Below are positions 1 to 5,606 of a stretch of DNA of 5,606 nucleotides, piece after piece. The notes under the pieces were generated by a model. It searched no databases. It was not told the DNA's origin and saw nothing but the letters and a program-made list of their open reading frames with translations. Position 1 is the first letter of the stretch, and every line of letters starts with the position of its first letter. The DNA is taken from assembly GCA_964556005.1 (NCBI GenBank), contig CAZKUR010000149.1, positions 1-5,606 on the forward strand, written 5' to 3'. The DNA is from CAZKUR01 sp964556005. GTDB taxonomy: Bacteria; Bacteroidota; Ignavibacteria; Ignavibacteriales; Ignavibacteriaceae. A program made the position numbers and the translations under genes.

Positions 1-118
1 ACAGGCGCATCTATTGAACTAATTCTTCTCCGTTTTACGCATTCATTATAAAGCGACATTAATTCCCTCTTAAGAAAAAAGATGAAAATATGATTCATAT
101 ATAAGTTTATACAATAAC

Positions 119-122
119 GGAG
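119..122 (+). promoter_or_regulatory. GGAG Shine-Dalgarno-like site that affects start choice
   Basis: A GGAG core lies 7 nt before the ATG at 130 and only 1 nt before the ATG at 124. It therefore fits translation from 130 rather than 124. The ATG at 184, which gives the cleaner signal peptide, has only AT-rich sequence in front of it and no purine-rich site. In Bacteroidota-like lineages Shine-Dalgarno sites are often absent, so this motif does not settle the matter. Whether it is used is uncertain. Confidence 0.4.
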
Positions 123-183
123 AATGAACATGGGCTTAATACTTACAATTTCGTTTTTTTTATTTTCACTATTAACAATTATT

Positions 184-261
184 ATGAAGAAATTTACCAG
201 CTGTTACAACTTAACAGTAATTCTAATTGTTTTTATTTTTTCTATTCAATCAATAAACGCA
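184..261 (+). other. Sec signal peptide of the large surface protein
   Basis: The 26 encoded residues have a short basic start (MKK), a hydrophobic core (VILIVFIF) and a small-residue cleavage context, Ile-Asn-Ala before Gln27. Gln at the first mature position is common in exported Bacteroidota-type proteins. The window's second gene shows the same pattern (Phe-Ser before Gln), which supports both signal peptide calls. There is no lipobox Cys at the cleavage point, so this is not a lipoprotein. Confidence 0.85.
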
Positions 262-3200
262 CAAACCTCCACTTCATGGATCAGTTCATCCAGCGGAGAC
301 TGGAATAATGCTGCAAATTGGTCTAACGGTGTACCAACCTCAAATTCCGATGTAATAATTAACAATAACGGATCGTATGGTATAACTATTAGTAAAGCTG
401 TAAGCATAAGAAGTTTAACTTTTGGAACATCGGGATCAGGAGCTCATACTCTTATAATCAATAATACACTGACCTTACAAAATGGCGGGGTCTGGGCTTC
501 CGGAACTATCCAGGGATCCGATACTCTGATCAACAATGGTACGTTAACAGTTCAGGGTACGGTTACAAAAAATTTAGCATTACCATTCGATAACCGGGGC
601 ACGGTTAATATAAACGGTTCAATAACATTTTACGGGGGTACTTTGATAAACGAATCAAAGGGAGAAGTAAAATTACCGGACGGAGCAGTAATAGACAATT
701 ATAACGGCGGGCCTTTGGTAAATTACGGGCTTTTATTAAAGACCGGCGGAACCGGGACAGCAAAAATTTTAGTCAATTTTATAAACTATGATTCCGTTCT
801 GGTCGATTCAGGTAATCTTCTATTTAAAAGTGCTAACACCATAACCCTGCACGGGGGTATCTATAATGTGTTGCAGGGGGATTCACTGATTTTTAACGAC
901 GATCATATGAATGTTGACGGTAATCTTACAGGTAATCCGTCAGGTGTAATCGTTTTTGAAAGTAAAAACTGTTATGCCGATAATGCTGCAGCAAATCTAA
1001 ATTTTAACGGTACCGGCGTGTATTGGTCGTACGGCTATATTTCCGGAAGTGGAAACGGCACATGGGTTAATAATGGAAAGTTTAACATAATCGGGAATAA
1101 CTTAAAATACATTTCCGGCGTGAGCTTCTATAATCACGGGTCAATAGAAATAACAGGGAATCCTACACTCAATGGCGGTTCATTAATAAACGAATCGGAT
1201 GGTACAGTAACGATGCTCGACAGTGCTTTGCTGGATAACTATAACGGAAAGCCATTTACAAACTACGGACATTTGATAATAGAAGGAGGGACTAATACAG
1301 TTAAAATTAATTGTCCGTTTATAAATTATAATGATGTTGCTGTTAATTCGGGAAATCTTTTAACAAAGGGTGATGTAACATTAATCGGCGGCACTTATAA
1401 TGCATCAGGTGGAGATTCACTAATTTTTGCTTCGGATCATTTTTCTGCCAGGGGAAATCTTACCGGAAGTCCTTCGGGTTCAATAATATTTGAAAATAAA
1501 AACAATTTTGCAGACAGCACCGCCGCTAATCTGAATTTTTCCGGTACCGGGCTTCATTGGTTATATGGTTATTTAAATAAATCAGGAAATGGTTCATGGG
1601 TAAATAACGGAAAACTTTATATAGAGGGGCCGCAGTTTAAATCTATATCAGGTGTAAACTTTTATAATCATGGTTCAATTGAAATGACCGGGAAAGCGAT
1701 ACAAAGCGGCGGGTCATTAATTAACGAATCCGACGGTACTATTACAATGCTCGGCAGCTCTTCGATAGACACCTATAACGGCGGACCATTTATAAATAAA
1801 GGTCACCTAATAGTAAACAGCAGTTCAACTACAGTATACATATATAGTTCAATTATTAATGAAAATGATATTGAAGTTAATTCAGGTAATCTGCTAATTA
1901 CTGGTGCTGTAACCTTACTGGGCGGCACTTATAATGCATCAGCGGGAGATTCGCTGATTTTTGCATCCGGCAATCATTTTTTAGCTAAGGGAGTAATTAA
2001 GGGAAACCCGGCAGGAGCAATAATCCTTGACTGTAAATTTTACTATGCGGATTCTACTAATGCTGTTTTAAAATTCGGCGGCGCCGGTATTCAATGGATT
2101 AATGGAGTGTTTGAACAAGTTTCGAACGGCAGTTGGGCAAATAACGGACTACTAATTGTTTCGCAGCCGGGTACAAAAACAATTTCAAATGTAAACTTTA
2201 CAAACAATGATACGGTAGAAATAAATTCATCTCTAACCGCTGGCTTTCACGACTCTTTTATTAATGAAACAAAAGGAATAGTTATTTTAAAAGACAGCGC
2301 TACATTTAGCAGCAGCTATAAAGATTCCTTTTATAATTACGGTACATTTAAAAAAATAGGCCCAGGTGAAGCTGCCGTAACATCTCCGTTTGCTACCACG
2401 GGAATTATAGATATAACAGGAACTCTAAATTGGAACCATGATTTCGATCCCGGTATTTCTTCTACAATAAAAATTGAAGCCGATCCTCAAAATAATTATG
2501 GAAAGCTGAATGTTTCGGGCAATGCTGTATTGAACGGTGCAGTTGTAGTATCACTTAAATCTTCGGCTTTGCCCGGCGACAGCATAGTTATTTTAACATC
2601 TCAAAAAAGTGTTTCCGGTTCTTTTTACTCGGTCTTTAGCACCAATGATACCCTTGATCTTAAACCTTCTTATACAAAAAACAGCGTATTATTAAAAGTA
2701 TTTAAAAACCTGTTAACCAAAACTTATACTATCGTTCCGGATACTGTTGTTATTGCAGGAGAGCGAAGATTAAATTTATACGGAAGTTCAATGACCAATG
2801 TGGACTCGGTTGCTTTATTCAGAGTATCTTCCAATAGAATAATTACCGGGCAGATTACACAAAGTACAACTAACTCAATTACTATTTCATTAAATCTTAA
2901 AGATTCGGTCGCTTTAGGAACAGAAAACTTATTAGTTTACCGAAAAGATAAAATTAAACCGGATACGGCCAAAGTTGTTTTAGCACCATTTATTTCCGTA
3001 CCGATGGTATTCAGGGAAGGGCAATATGGGCTAGCAGTTGAACCTAATTTTCGATATGGCTGGAGTATTATTCGTATTTTAACAATATCCAACGATGAAA
3101 CTTTTACCATGATTTCTCCGTCTATTGCCGGTAATGAACCTGCGGATATGCGTGTTTCAAATGCATATCATGGTTTTGGAGATACACTCTGGACTCTTTC

Positions 3201-5073
3201 GGAAGACGGCGATAGTACAGGTATATTTTTTGCGAAAACTTCTGCTTTCGGAACATCAAATATGTATTATTCTCTTCGTATAGACCCGATGCATGTGGAA
3301 ATGTTTGCTGAGGCAAAAGCAGCAAAAATGAATAGTGTAACAAGTTCCCAAAATAAAATTCCTTTCGGTTCAAATATTGCATTAGATTATAAAGGATCAA
3401 TGCATACAAGCGTGTCGCAGTTTCAGGATGTTATTACACAGGCGTTAGACGGATCAAATAATTCAGAATTAACTAATTATATATTCAGCATCCCCAATTG
3501 GGAAACAAGAGTCCCTCAAGCAGTCAGCCAGGTTTTGTCAAGTCTTTCTAAAAACAGCGTTTCCAGTACAAATGAAATATTACAGAAAGTTCTTCAGAAC
3601 TTATCGCAGTATAAAACTCCGCCTTCGGATTTATACAATAATGCAAAGAATAATTTTAGAAGTGACATGTCGTTTTGGTTTAGTAAAAAAGAACAGCAGT
3701 ATGTAGACAAGATTCGTAAGTCTGTAAGAAAAAGTGAAGAAGCAAAAAACACTGTGCATTCAACAATGAATATCTTATGGAACGAATATAATAGAACATA
3801 TAATTCACAATATGCAGATTTTTCAAATACAGTTCGTAATTCTAAGGAAACTGTTGAAGATGAAATATTTAATCACCCTCCGGGAACTCCGGTTACCGAT
3901 GTTGAACGGCAATTTTTATATAAAATTGTCGGGCCCTGGGATCCGAACAATAAAACCACAAACACGCTTTACTCAGGTGTTGTTCAACAAGATTCAACCG
4001 GAGTTCCTTATTATTCTTTATACTATATCCCAATTCAAAAAGAAGCAGATTCAATTCAGTATGTAGTTTCATTTGAGAATGAAGCTAGCGCAACCGGTGT
4101 AGCACATAATGTTGTTATTACAGATACATTAGATCCTAATGTAGATCCATCGAGTATTCAGATATTGAATACAAGTTATGACAGTGTTTTCACCTGGTCG
4201 CGTTCCGGAAGAATTGTAACATTTCAATTTACAGGTATAAATCTTCCGCCCGATAAAAATCCTCCCGAAGGACAAGGCTACGTAACGTACAGTGTATTGC
4301 CAAATCCGTCCTTAACAAATGGAGCCACTATAAAAAACAGGGCATCTGTAGTATTTGATTATAATCCTCCAATTCTTACTCCAACAGTCGTGCACGAAAT
4401 ACACCAGGTTGGAGATGCTTCGGTTAAAATAGTTAATATTCCCGATTCCGTTATTGTTAATAATGATTATGTAATTGATGCATCGGTAAACAATATGGGT
4501 CCCGATGCAGCGGATTCTGTAAAGCTGACATACACAATACCGCCTAACACAACAGTTAAAAGTGTAAGTCTTTCGAGCGGCTCGTGGAAGACAGTCGGTA
4601 ATACAATAACAATGACTATTGGAAAGTTAGACGCCGGGCAACTTGATCCGTTAACATTAAAGTTAAATACATCTAAAACCGGAGATGAATCGAATAACTT
4701 TTCGTTAACTACTTCTACATCGGATGCAAATCCGTTAAATAATTCTATAAGCGGGAAAGTGGCAGTAGCTCTTACTGTATTAGGCGTAAAGTCTGAAAAC
4801 AGTATTCCTAATAATTACAACTTATCGTACAACTACCCAAATCCGTTTAACCCGACAACAACAGTGCAATTTGCATTGCCGAAGGCAGGCATTACAACAT
4901 TACAAATCTATAATATACTGGGACAAAGAGTTGCCACAATAATGAATAAATACTTAAAGGCAGGCCGATACAGTGTTCATATAGATGCAAGCCGCTGGGC
5001 AAGCGGAGTATATTTCTATCGTATTCGTTCGGGAAAATTCAGCAAGGTTCGTAAAATGATGCTGCTAAAATAA
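184..5073 (+). CDS. Giant secreted beta-solenoid surface protein with T9SS type A sorting domain
   Basis: This is a 1,629-residue exported protein, probably attached to the surface or released through the type IX secretion system. The function is not known; adhesion or polymer binding is inferred from architecture alone. Residues 1-26 form a signal peptide (MKK, hydrophobic core, INA before Gln27). Residues 31-60 carry a W...GDWNNAANWSNGVP lead-in common at the front of beta-solenoid surface proteins. Residues about 115-750 hold four ~178-residue repeats rich in Asn, Gly and Ser. Residues 772-819 (YGKLNVSG...LPGDSIVIL) resemble the cap that ends such solenoids. Residues 848-938 look like an IPT/TIG-type Ig-like fold. 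Residues about 940-1235 are unassigned and include a charged helical stretch (about 1110-1233). Residues 1253-1406 open with DPNNK and end VVFDYNPPI, like DUF7619. Residues 1410-1529 resemble DUF11. Residues 1541-1629 are the sorting domain. The mature protein has only three Cys. The frame is also open from ATGs at 124 and 130, which would add 20 or 18 residues with a second hydrophobic run; 184 was chosen because it gives a standard signal peptide. No enzyme motif was recognised. Confidence 0.93.
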   Translation: MKKFTSCYNLTVILIVFIFSIQSINAQTSTSWISSSSGDWNNAANWSNGVPTSNSDVIINNNGSYGITISKAVSIRSLTFGTSGSGAHTLIINNTLTLQNGGVWASGTIQGSDTLINNGTLTVQGTVTKNLALPFDNRGTVNINGSITFYGGTLINESKGEVKLPDGAVIDNYNGGPLVNYGLLLKTGGTGTAKILVNFINYDSVLVDSGNLLFKSANTITLHGGIYNVLQGDSLIFNDDHMNVDGNLTGNPSGVIVFESKNCYADNAAANLNFNGTGVYWSYGYISGSGNGTWVNNGKFNIIGNNLKYISGVSFYNHGSIEITGNPTLNGGSLINESDGTVTMLDSALLDNYNGKPFTNYGHLIIEGGTNTVKINCPFINYNDVAVNSGNLLTKGDVTLIGGTYNASGGDSLIFASDHFSARGNLTGSPSGSIIFENKNNFADSTAANLNFSGTGLHWLYGYLNKSGNGSWVNNGKLYIEGPQFKSISGVNFYNHGSIEMTGKAIQSGGSLINESDGTITMLGSSSIDTYNGGPFINKGHLIVNSSSTTVYIYSSIINENDIEVNSGNLLITGAVTLLGGTYNASAGDSLIFASGNHFLAKGVIKGNPAGAIILDCKFYYADSTNAVLKFGGAGIQWINGVFEQVSNGSWANNGLLIVSQPGTKTISNVNFTNNDTVEINSSLTAGFHDSFINETKGIVILKDSATFSSSYKDSFYNYGTFKKIGPGEAAVTSPFATTGIIDITGTLNWNHDFDPGISSTIKIEADPQNNYGKLNVSGNAVLNGAVVVSLKSSALPGDSIVILTSQKSVSGSFYSVFSTNDTLDLKPSYTKNSVLLKVFKNLLTKTYTIVPDTVVIAGERRLNLYGSSMTNVDSVALFRVSSNRIITGQITQSTTNSITISLNLKDSVALGTENLLVYRKDKIKPDTAKVVLAPFISVPMVFREGQYGLAVEPNFRYGWSIIRILTISNDETFTMISPSIAGNEPADMRVSNAYHGFGDTLWTLSEDGDSTGIFFAKTSAFGTSNMYYSLRIDPMHVEMFAEAKAAKMNSVTSSQNKIPFGSNIALDYKGSMHTSVSQFQDVITQALDGSNNSELTNYIFSIPNWETRVPQAVSQVLSSLSKNSVSSTNEILQKVLQNLSQYKTPPSDLYNNAKNNFRSDMSFWFSKKEQQYVDKIRKSVRKSEEAKNTVHSTMNILWNEYNRTYNSQYADFSNTVRNSKETVEDEIFNHPPGTPVTDVERQFLYKIVGPWDPNNKTTNTLYSGVVQQDSTGVPYYSLYYIPIQKEADSIQYVVSFENEASATGVAHNVVITDTLDPNVDPSSIQILNTSYDSVFTWSRSGRIVTFQFTGINLPPDKNPPEGQGYVTYSVLPNPSLTNGATIKNRASVVFDYNPPILTPTVVHEIHQVGDASVKIVNIPDSVIVNNDYVIDASVNNMGPDAADSVKLTYTIPPNTTVKSVSLSSGSWKTVGNTITMTIGKLDAGQLDPLTLKLNTSKTGDESNNFSLTTSTSDANPLNNSISGKVAVALTVLGVKSENSIPNNYNLSYNYPNPFNPTTTVQFALPKAGITTLQIYNILGQRVATIMNKYLKAGRYSVHIDASRWASGVYFYRIRSGKFSKVRKMMLLK
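526..2439 (+). repeat. Four tandem ~178-codon repeats within the large surface protein
   Basis: An Asn-Asn-Gly anchor recurs at 532, 1069, 1603 and 2140, giving steps of 179, 178 and 179 codons. A Gly-Gly-(Ile/Thr)-Tyr-Asn anchor recurs at 853, 1387 and 1921, exactly 534 nt apart each time. Each full unit runs in the same order: W(V/A)NNG, FYNHGSIE, GGSLINESDGT, YNGGPF, VNSGNLL, GGTYN, GDSLIFAS, GNLTG.PSG, ADS.AANLNF, GTG..W. Units 2 and 3 are the most alike, with more than half of residues the same by eye; unit 1 is more diverged in its first half. Unit 4 keeps only the first half, to about the ITGTLNW segment, and then gives way to the cap. Inside a unit, N-x-G turns at roughly 20-25-residue spacing suggest rungs of a beta-solenoid. 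Synonymous sites differ widely, so most of the duplication is old. Confidence 0.9.
3940..4401 (+). other. DPNNK-headed extracellular beta domain, DUF7619-like
   Basis: The encoded segment (residues 1253-1406) begins WDPNNKTT and continues YVVSFENEASATGVAHNVVITDTLDP, then GQGYVTYSVLP, then IKNRASVVFDYNPPILT. This order, DPN(D/N)K, a fused FEN/FQN...A.NVVI.DTLD strand pair, GYV.F/Y.V.P and FDYN.PI.T, is the pattern I associate with the Pfam domain DUF7619 found next to T9SS tails. The name is from memory. The domain is probably a structural module, with no known activity. Confidence 0.6.
4411..4770 (+). other. DUF11-like beta-sandwich domain
   Basis: Residues 1410-1529 read as a DUF11-type module: a GDASVKI opening, a V.NNDYVIDASVNNMGPDAADSVKLTYTIP-like core, an S.GSW strand, a TIGKLDAG turn and a closing DANPLNNS. 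The V.N.GP.DA, G.LDAG and D.NP.NN elements are the family's usual landmarks. Such domains act as stalk or spacer modules in surface proteins. Confidence 0.65.
4801..5070 (+). other. T9SS type A C-terminal sorting domain
   Basis: The last ~89 residues follow the type A sorting pattern (TIGR04183 family): YNYPNPFNPTTTVQFALP, then a strand with LQIYNILGQRVATI, then KAGRYSVHIDASRWASGVYFYRI, and finally SGKFSKVRKMMLLK. In known systems this domain directs the protein through the outer membrane and is usually cleaved off, with the passenger attached to lipopolysaccharide or released. The PNPFNPTT wording is typical of Ignavibacteria and related groups, which informs the lineage guess. Confidence 0.95.
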
Positions 5074-5090
5074 AGGTCCATCTCCTTAGT

Positions 5091-5190
5091 GGGTGAACAA
5101 AAGTAATTGTTTTTTAAAATAGAACGCAGATGACACAGAATAAACTGATTTTCGCTGATTTTAAAATTGACTATTACTTTTTGTTCACCC
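5091..5190. repeat. 100-nt inverted-repeat (MITE-like or large hairpin) element
   Basis: The left arm GGGTGAACAAAAGTAAT (5091-5107) is the reverse complement of the right arm ATTACTTTTTGTTCACCC (5173-5190) apart from one extra T in the right arm. The arms enclose 65 nt. A TTTTAAAAT block lies just inside the left arm (5112-5120), and its counterpart ATTTTAAAA lies inside the right (5158-5166), so the pairing may continue imperfectly inward. Outside, TCTCC (5081-5085) and GGAGA (5200-5204) could add a short outer stem. No clear target-site duplication and no U-tract after the right arm are seen. It carries no convincing ORF. A mobile, non-autonomous element is inferred; an RNA hairpin between the two genes is the alternative. 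Confidence 0.65.
5125..5162. repeat. Degenerate ~10-nt periodic repeat in the core of the inverted-repeat element
   Basis: Related words CGCAGAT (5125), CACAGAA (5134), AACTGAT (5143) and CGCTGAT (5153) follow each other every 9-10 nt, and CTGATTTT is repeated exactly at 5145 and 5155. Strings of CGCAGAT/CGCTGAT-type words are, from memory, a recurrent intergenic repeat in many Bacteroidota-like and other environmental genomes. That recollection could not be checked here. The spacing is close to one turn of the DNA helix. Confidence 0.6.
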
Positions 5191-5256
5191 GCAGTATTGG
5201 GAGAGAATGTTAAGAGAAAAAAGTAATGTGCCTAATGGCGCAATAGTAAAAAAATT

Positions 5257-5264
5257 AGAGAGGG
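5257..5264 (+). promoter_or_regulatory. Purine-rich ribosome binding site of the second gene
   Basis: AGAGAGGG ends 8 nt before the ATG at 5273. The spacing is right for a Shine-Dalgarno site, and it supports that ATG as the start. No other in-frame ATG lies nearby, and the N-terminus it gives is a good signal peptide. Confidence 0.6.
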
Positions 5265-5272
5265 AATAATTT

Positions 5273-5606
5273 ATGAAAAGATTTACTAAAAATTTTAATA
5301 AACAAATTTTATTATTGTTTTTTGTTTCAATAATTCTTGCACTTTTAATAAGCAATACTGCTTTTAGCCAGATATATGTTGATGCCAGTGCAACCGGTAA
5401 CAATGACGGATCTTCCTGGTCAAATGCTTACACTAATTTACAAACTGCTATAGACAATGCATCGTTAGGAGATCAGATTTGGGTGGCAAAAGGCACTTAT
5501 TTTCCTGTCGTGGGATTGTATGGATTTGAAATAAGCCAAGATGTATCAATATACGGAGGCTTCGCCGGAACGGAAACTAAATTAAGCGAGCGTAAAAATT
5601 ACGGAC
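5273..5606 (+). CDS. Secreted right-handed beta-helix protein, 5' part only
   Basis: The gene is open to the right edge: 111 codons are visible and no stop is reached. Residues 1-32 form a signal peptide (MKRF start, core ILLLFFVSIILALLI, cleavage after Ala-Phe-Ser, mature Gln33). The mature part opens IYVDASATGNNDGSSWSNAY, then LQTAIDNASLGDQIWVAKGTY, then VSIYGGFAGTET and ER.NYG. This is the well-known opening of DUF1565/pectate-lyase-like right-handed parallel beta-helix proteins, in which a YVD..A.G.NDGSSW strand leads into the helix and GGF.GTE closes the first rungs. Many such proteins end in a choice-of-anchor or T9SS tail, but that end is outside the window. It starts 199 nt after the stop of the large surface protein, on the same strand, and probably shares its export route. 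Co-transcription is uncertain because the inverted-repeat element lies between them. Substrate and activity are unknown. Confidence 0.88.
   Translation, partial: MKRFTKNFNKQILLLFFVSIILALLISNTAFSQIYVDASATGNNDGSSWSNAYTNLQTAIDNASLGDQIWVAKGTYFPVVGLYGFEISQDVSIYGGFAGTETKLSERKNYG

Noticed and set aside
1..51. Open frame from position 1 ending at TAA 49-51, a possible tail of an upstream gene
   Set aside because: Only 16 codons are visible, with no recognisable motif; such a length is expected by chance, so it is not annotated.
98..115. AT-rich TATATAAGTTTATACAAT stretch as a promoter of the large gene
   Set aside because: It contains -10-like words and a near match (TAAGTTTA) to the Bacteroidota TAnnTTTG element, but no matching -33/-35 element is found at the right distance, and AT-rich DNA gives such matches often.
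3122..3409. Minus-strand 95-codon open frame
   Set aside because: It lies fully inside the large coding region, opposite conserved-looking coding sequence, and its translation has no domain or signal pattern.
3812..4066. Plus-strand 84-codon open frame in another frame of the large gene
   Set aside because: It overlaps the DPNNK domain region of the real gene; the translation looks like out-of-frame AT-rich sequence.
5167..5172. TTGACT as a -35 box for the second gene
   Set aside because: It matches 5 of 6 bases of the sigma-70 consensus, but no -10-like hexamer is found 16-18 nt downstream.
5091..5190. Rho-independent terminator for the large gene
   Set aside because: The loop of 65 nt is far too large, the stem is AT-rich apart from its base, and no T-run follows the right arm.
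5185..5403. Minus-strand 72-codon open frame across the spacer and second gene start
   Set aside because: It runs antisense to the signal peptide of the second gene; its hydrophobic stretches come from the reverse complement of AT-rich sequence.

Overview
The window holds one very large, complete gene for a secreted cell-surface protein (1,629 aa from the preferred start), followed on the same strand by the first third of a kilobase of a second secreted protein gene that runs off the right edge. The DNA is AT-rich. Both proteins begin with a signal peptide whose mature form would start with Gln. The first ends in a textbook type A sorting domain of the type IX secretion system (T9SS), with a PNPFNP motif and a KxG...V.KM.L.K-type end. 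The PNPFNPTT wording and the overall style point to the Bacteroidota/Chlorobiota/Ignavibacteriota group, with Ignavibacteria-like environmental genomes the best guess. This lineage call is inference from style, not from a marker gene.

Layout: 1-123 is upstream DNA with no gene I can support, apart from a GGAG Shine-Dalgarno-like site at 119-122 that complicates start choice. 184-5073 encodes a mosaic surface protein: signal peptide, a Trp-rich G-D-W...N-W lead-in, four tandem copies of a ~178-residue Asn/Gly-rich beta-solenoid unit (the last one partial), a beta cap, an IPT/TIG-like beta domain, an unassigned domain with an alpha-helical segment, a DPNNK-headed domain resembling DUF7619, a DUF11-like domain, and the T9SS tail. 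5074-5272 is a 199-nt spacer containing a 100-nt element with 17/18-nt inverted ends (5091-5190) and a core of CGCAGAT/CGCTGAT-like words at about 10-nt spacing. It looks like a small non-coding repeat element. 5273-5606 is the 5' part of a second exported protein with the start of a right-handed parallel beta-helix domain.

The two proteins probably reach the cell surface or medium by the same Sec plus T9SS route, and both appear to be extended beta-helix/beta-solenoid proteins, so adhesion or polymer binding is a reasonable guess. No catalytic residues or substrate can be named. No RNA gene, CRISPR array, transposase or multi-gene system is visible. The spacer element and the repeat architecture of the large protein are the points most worth a second look.
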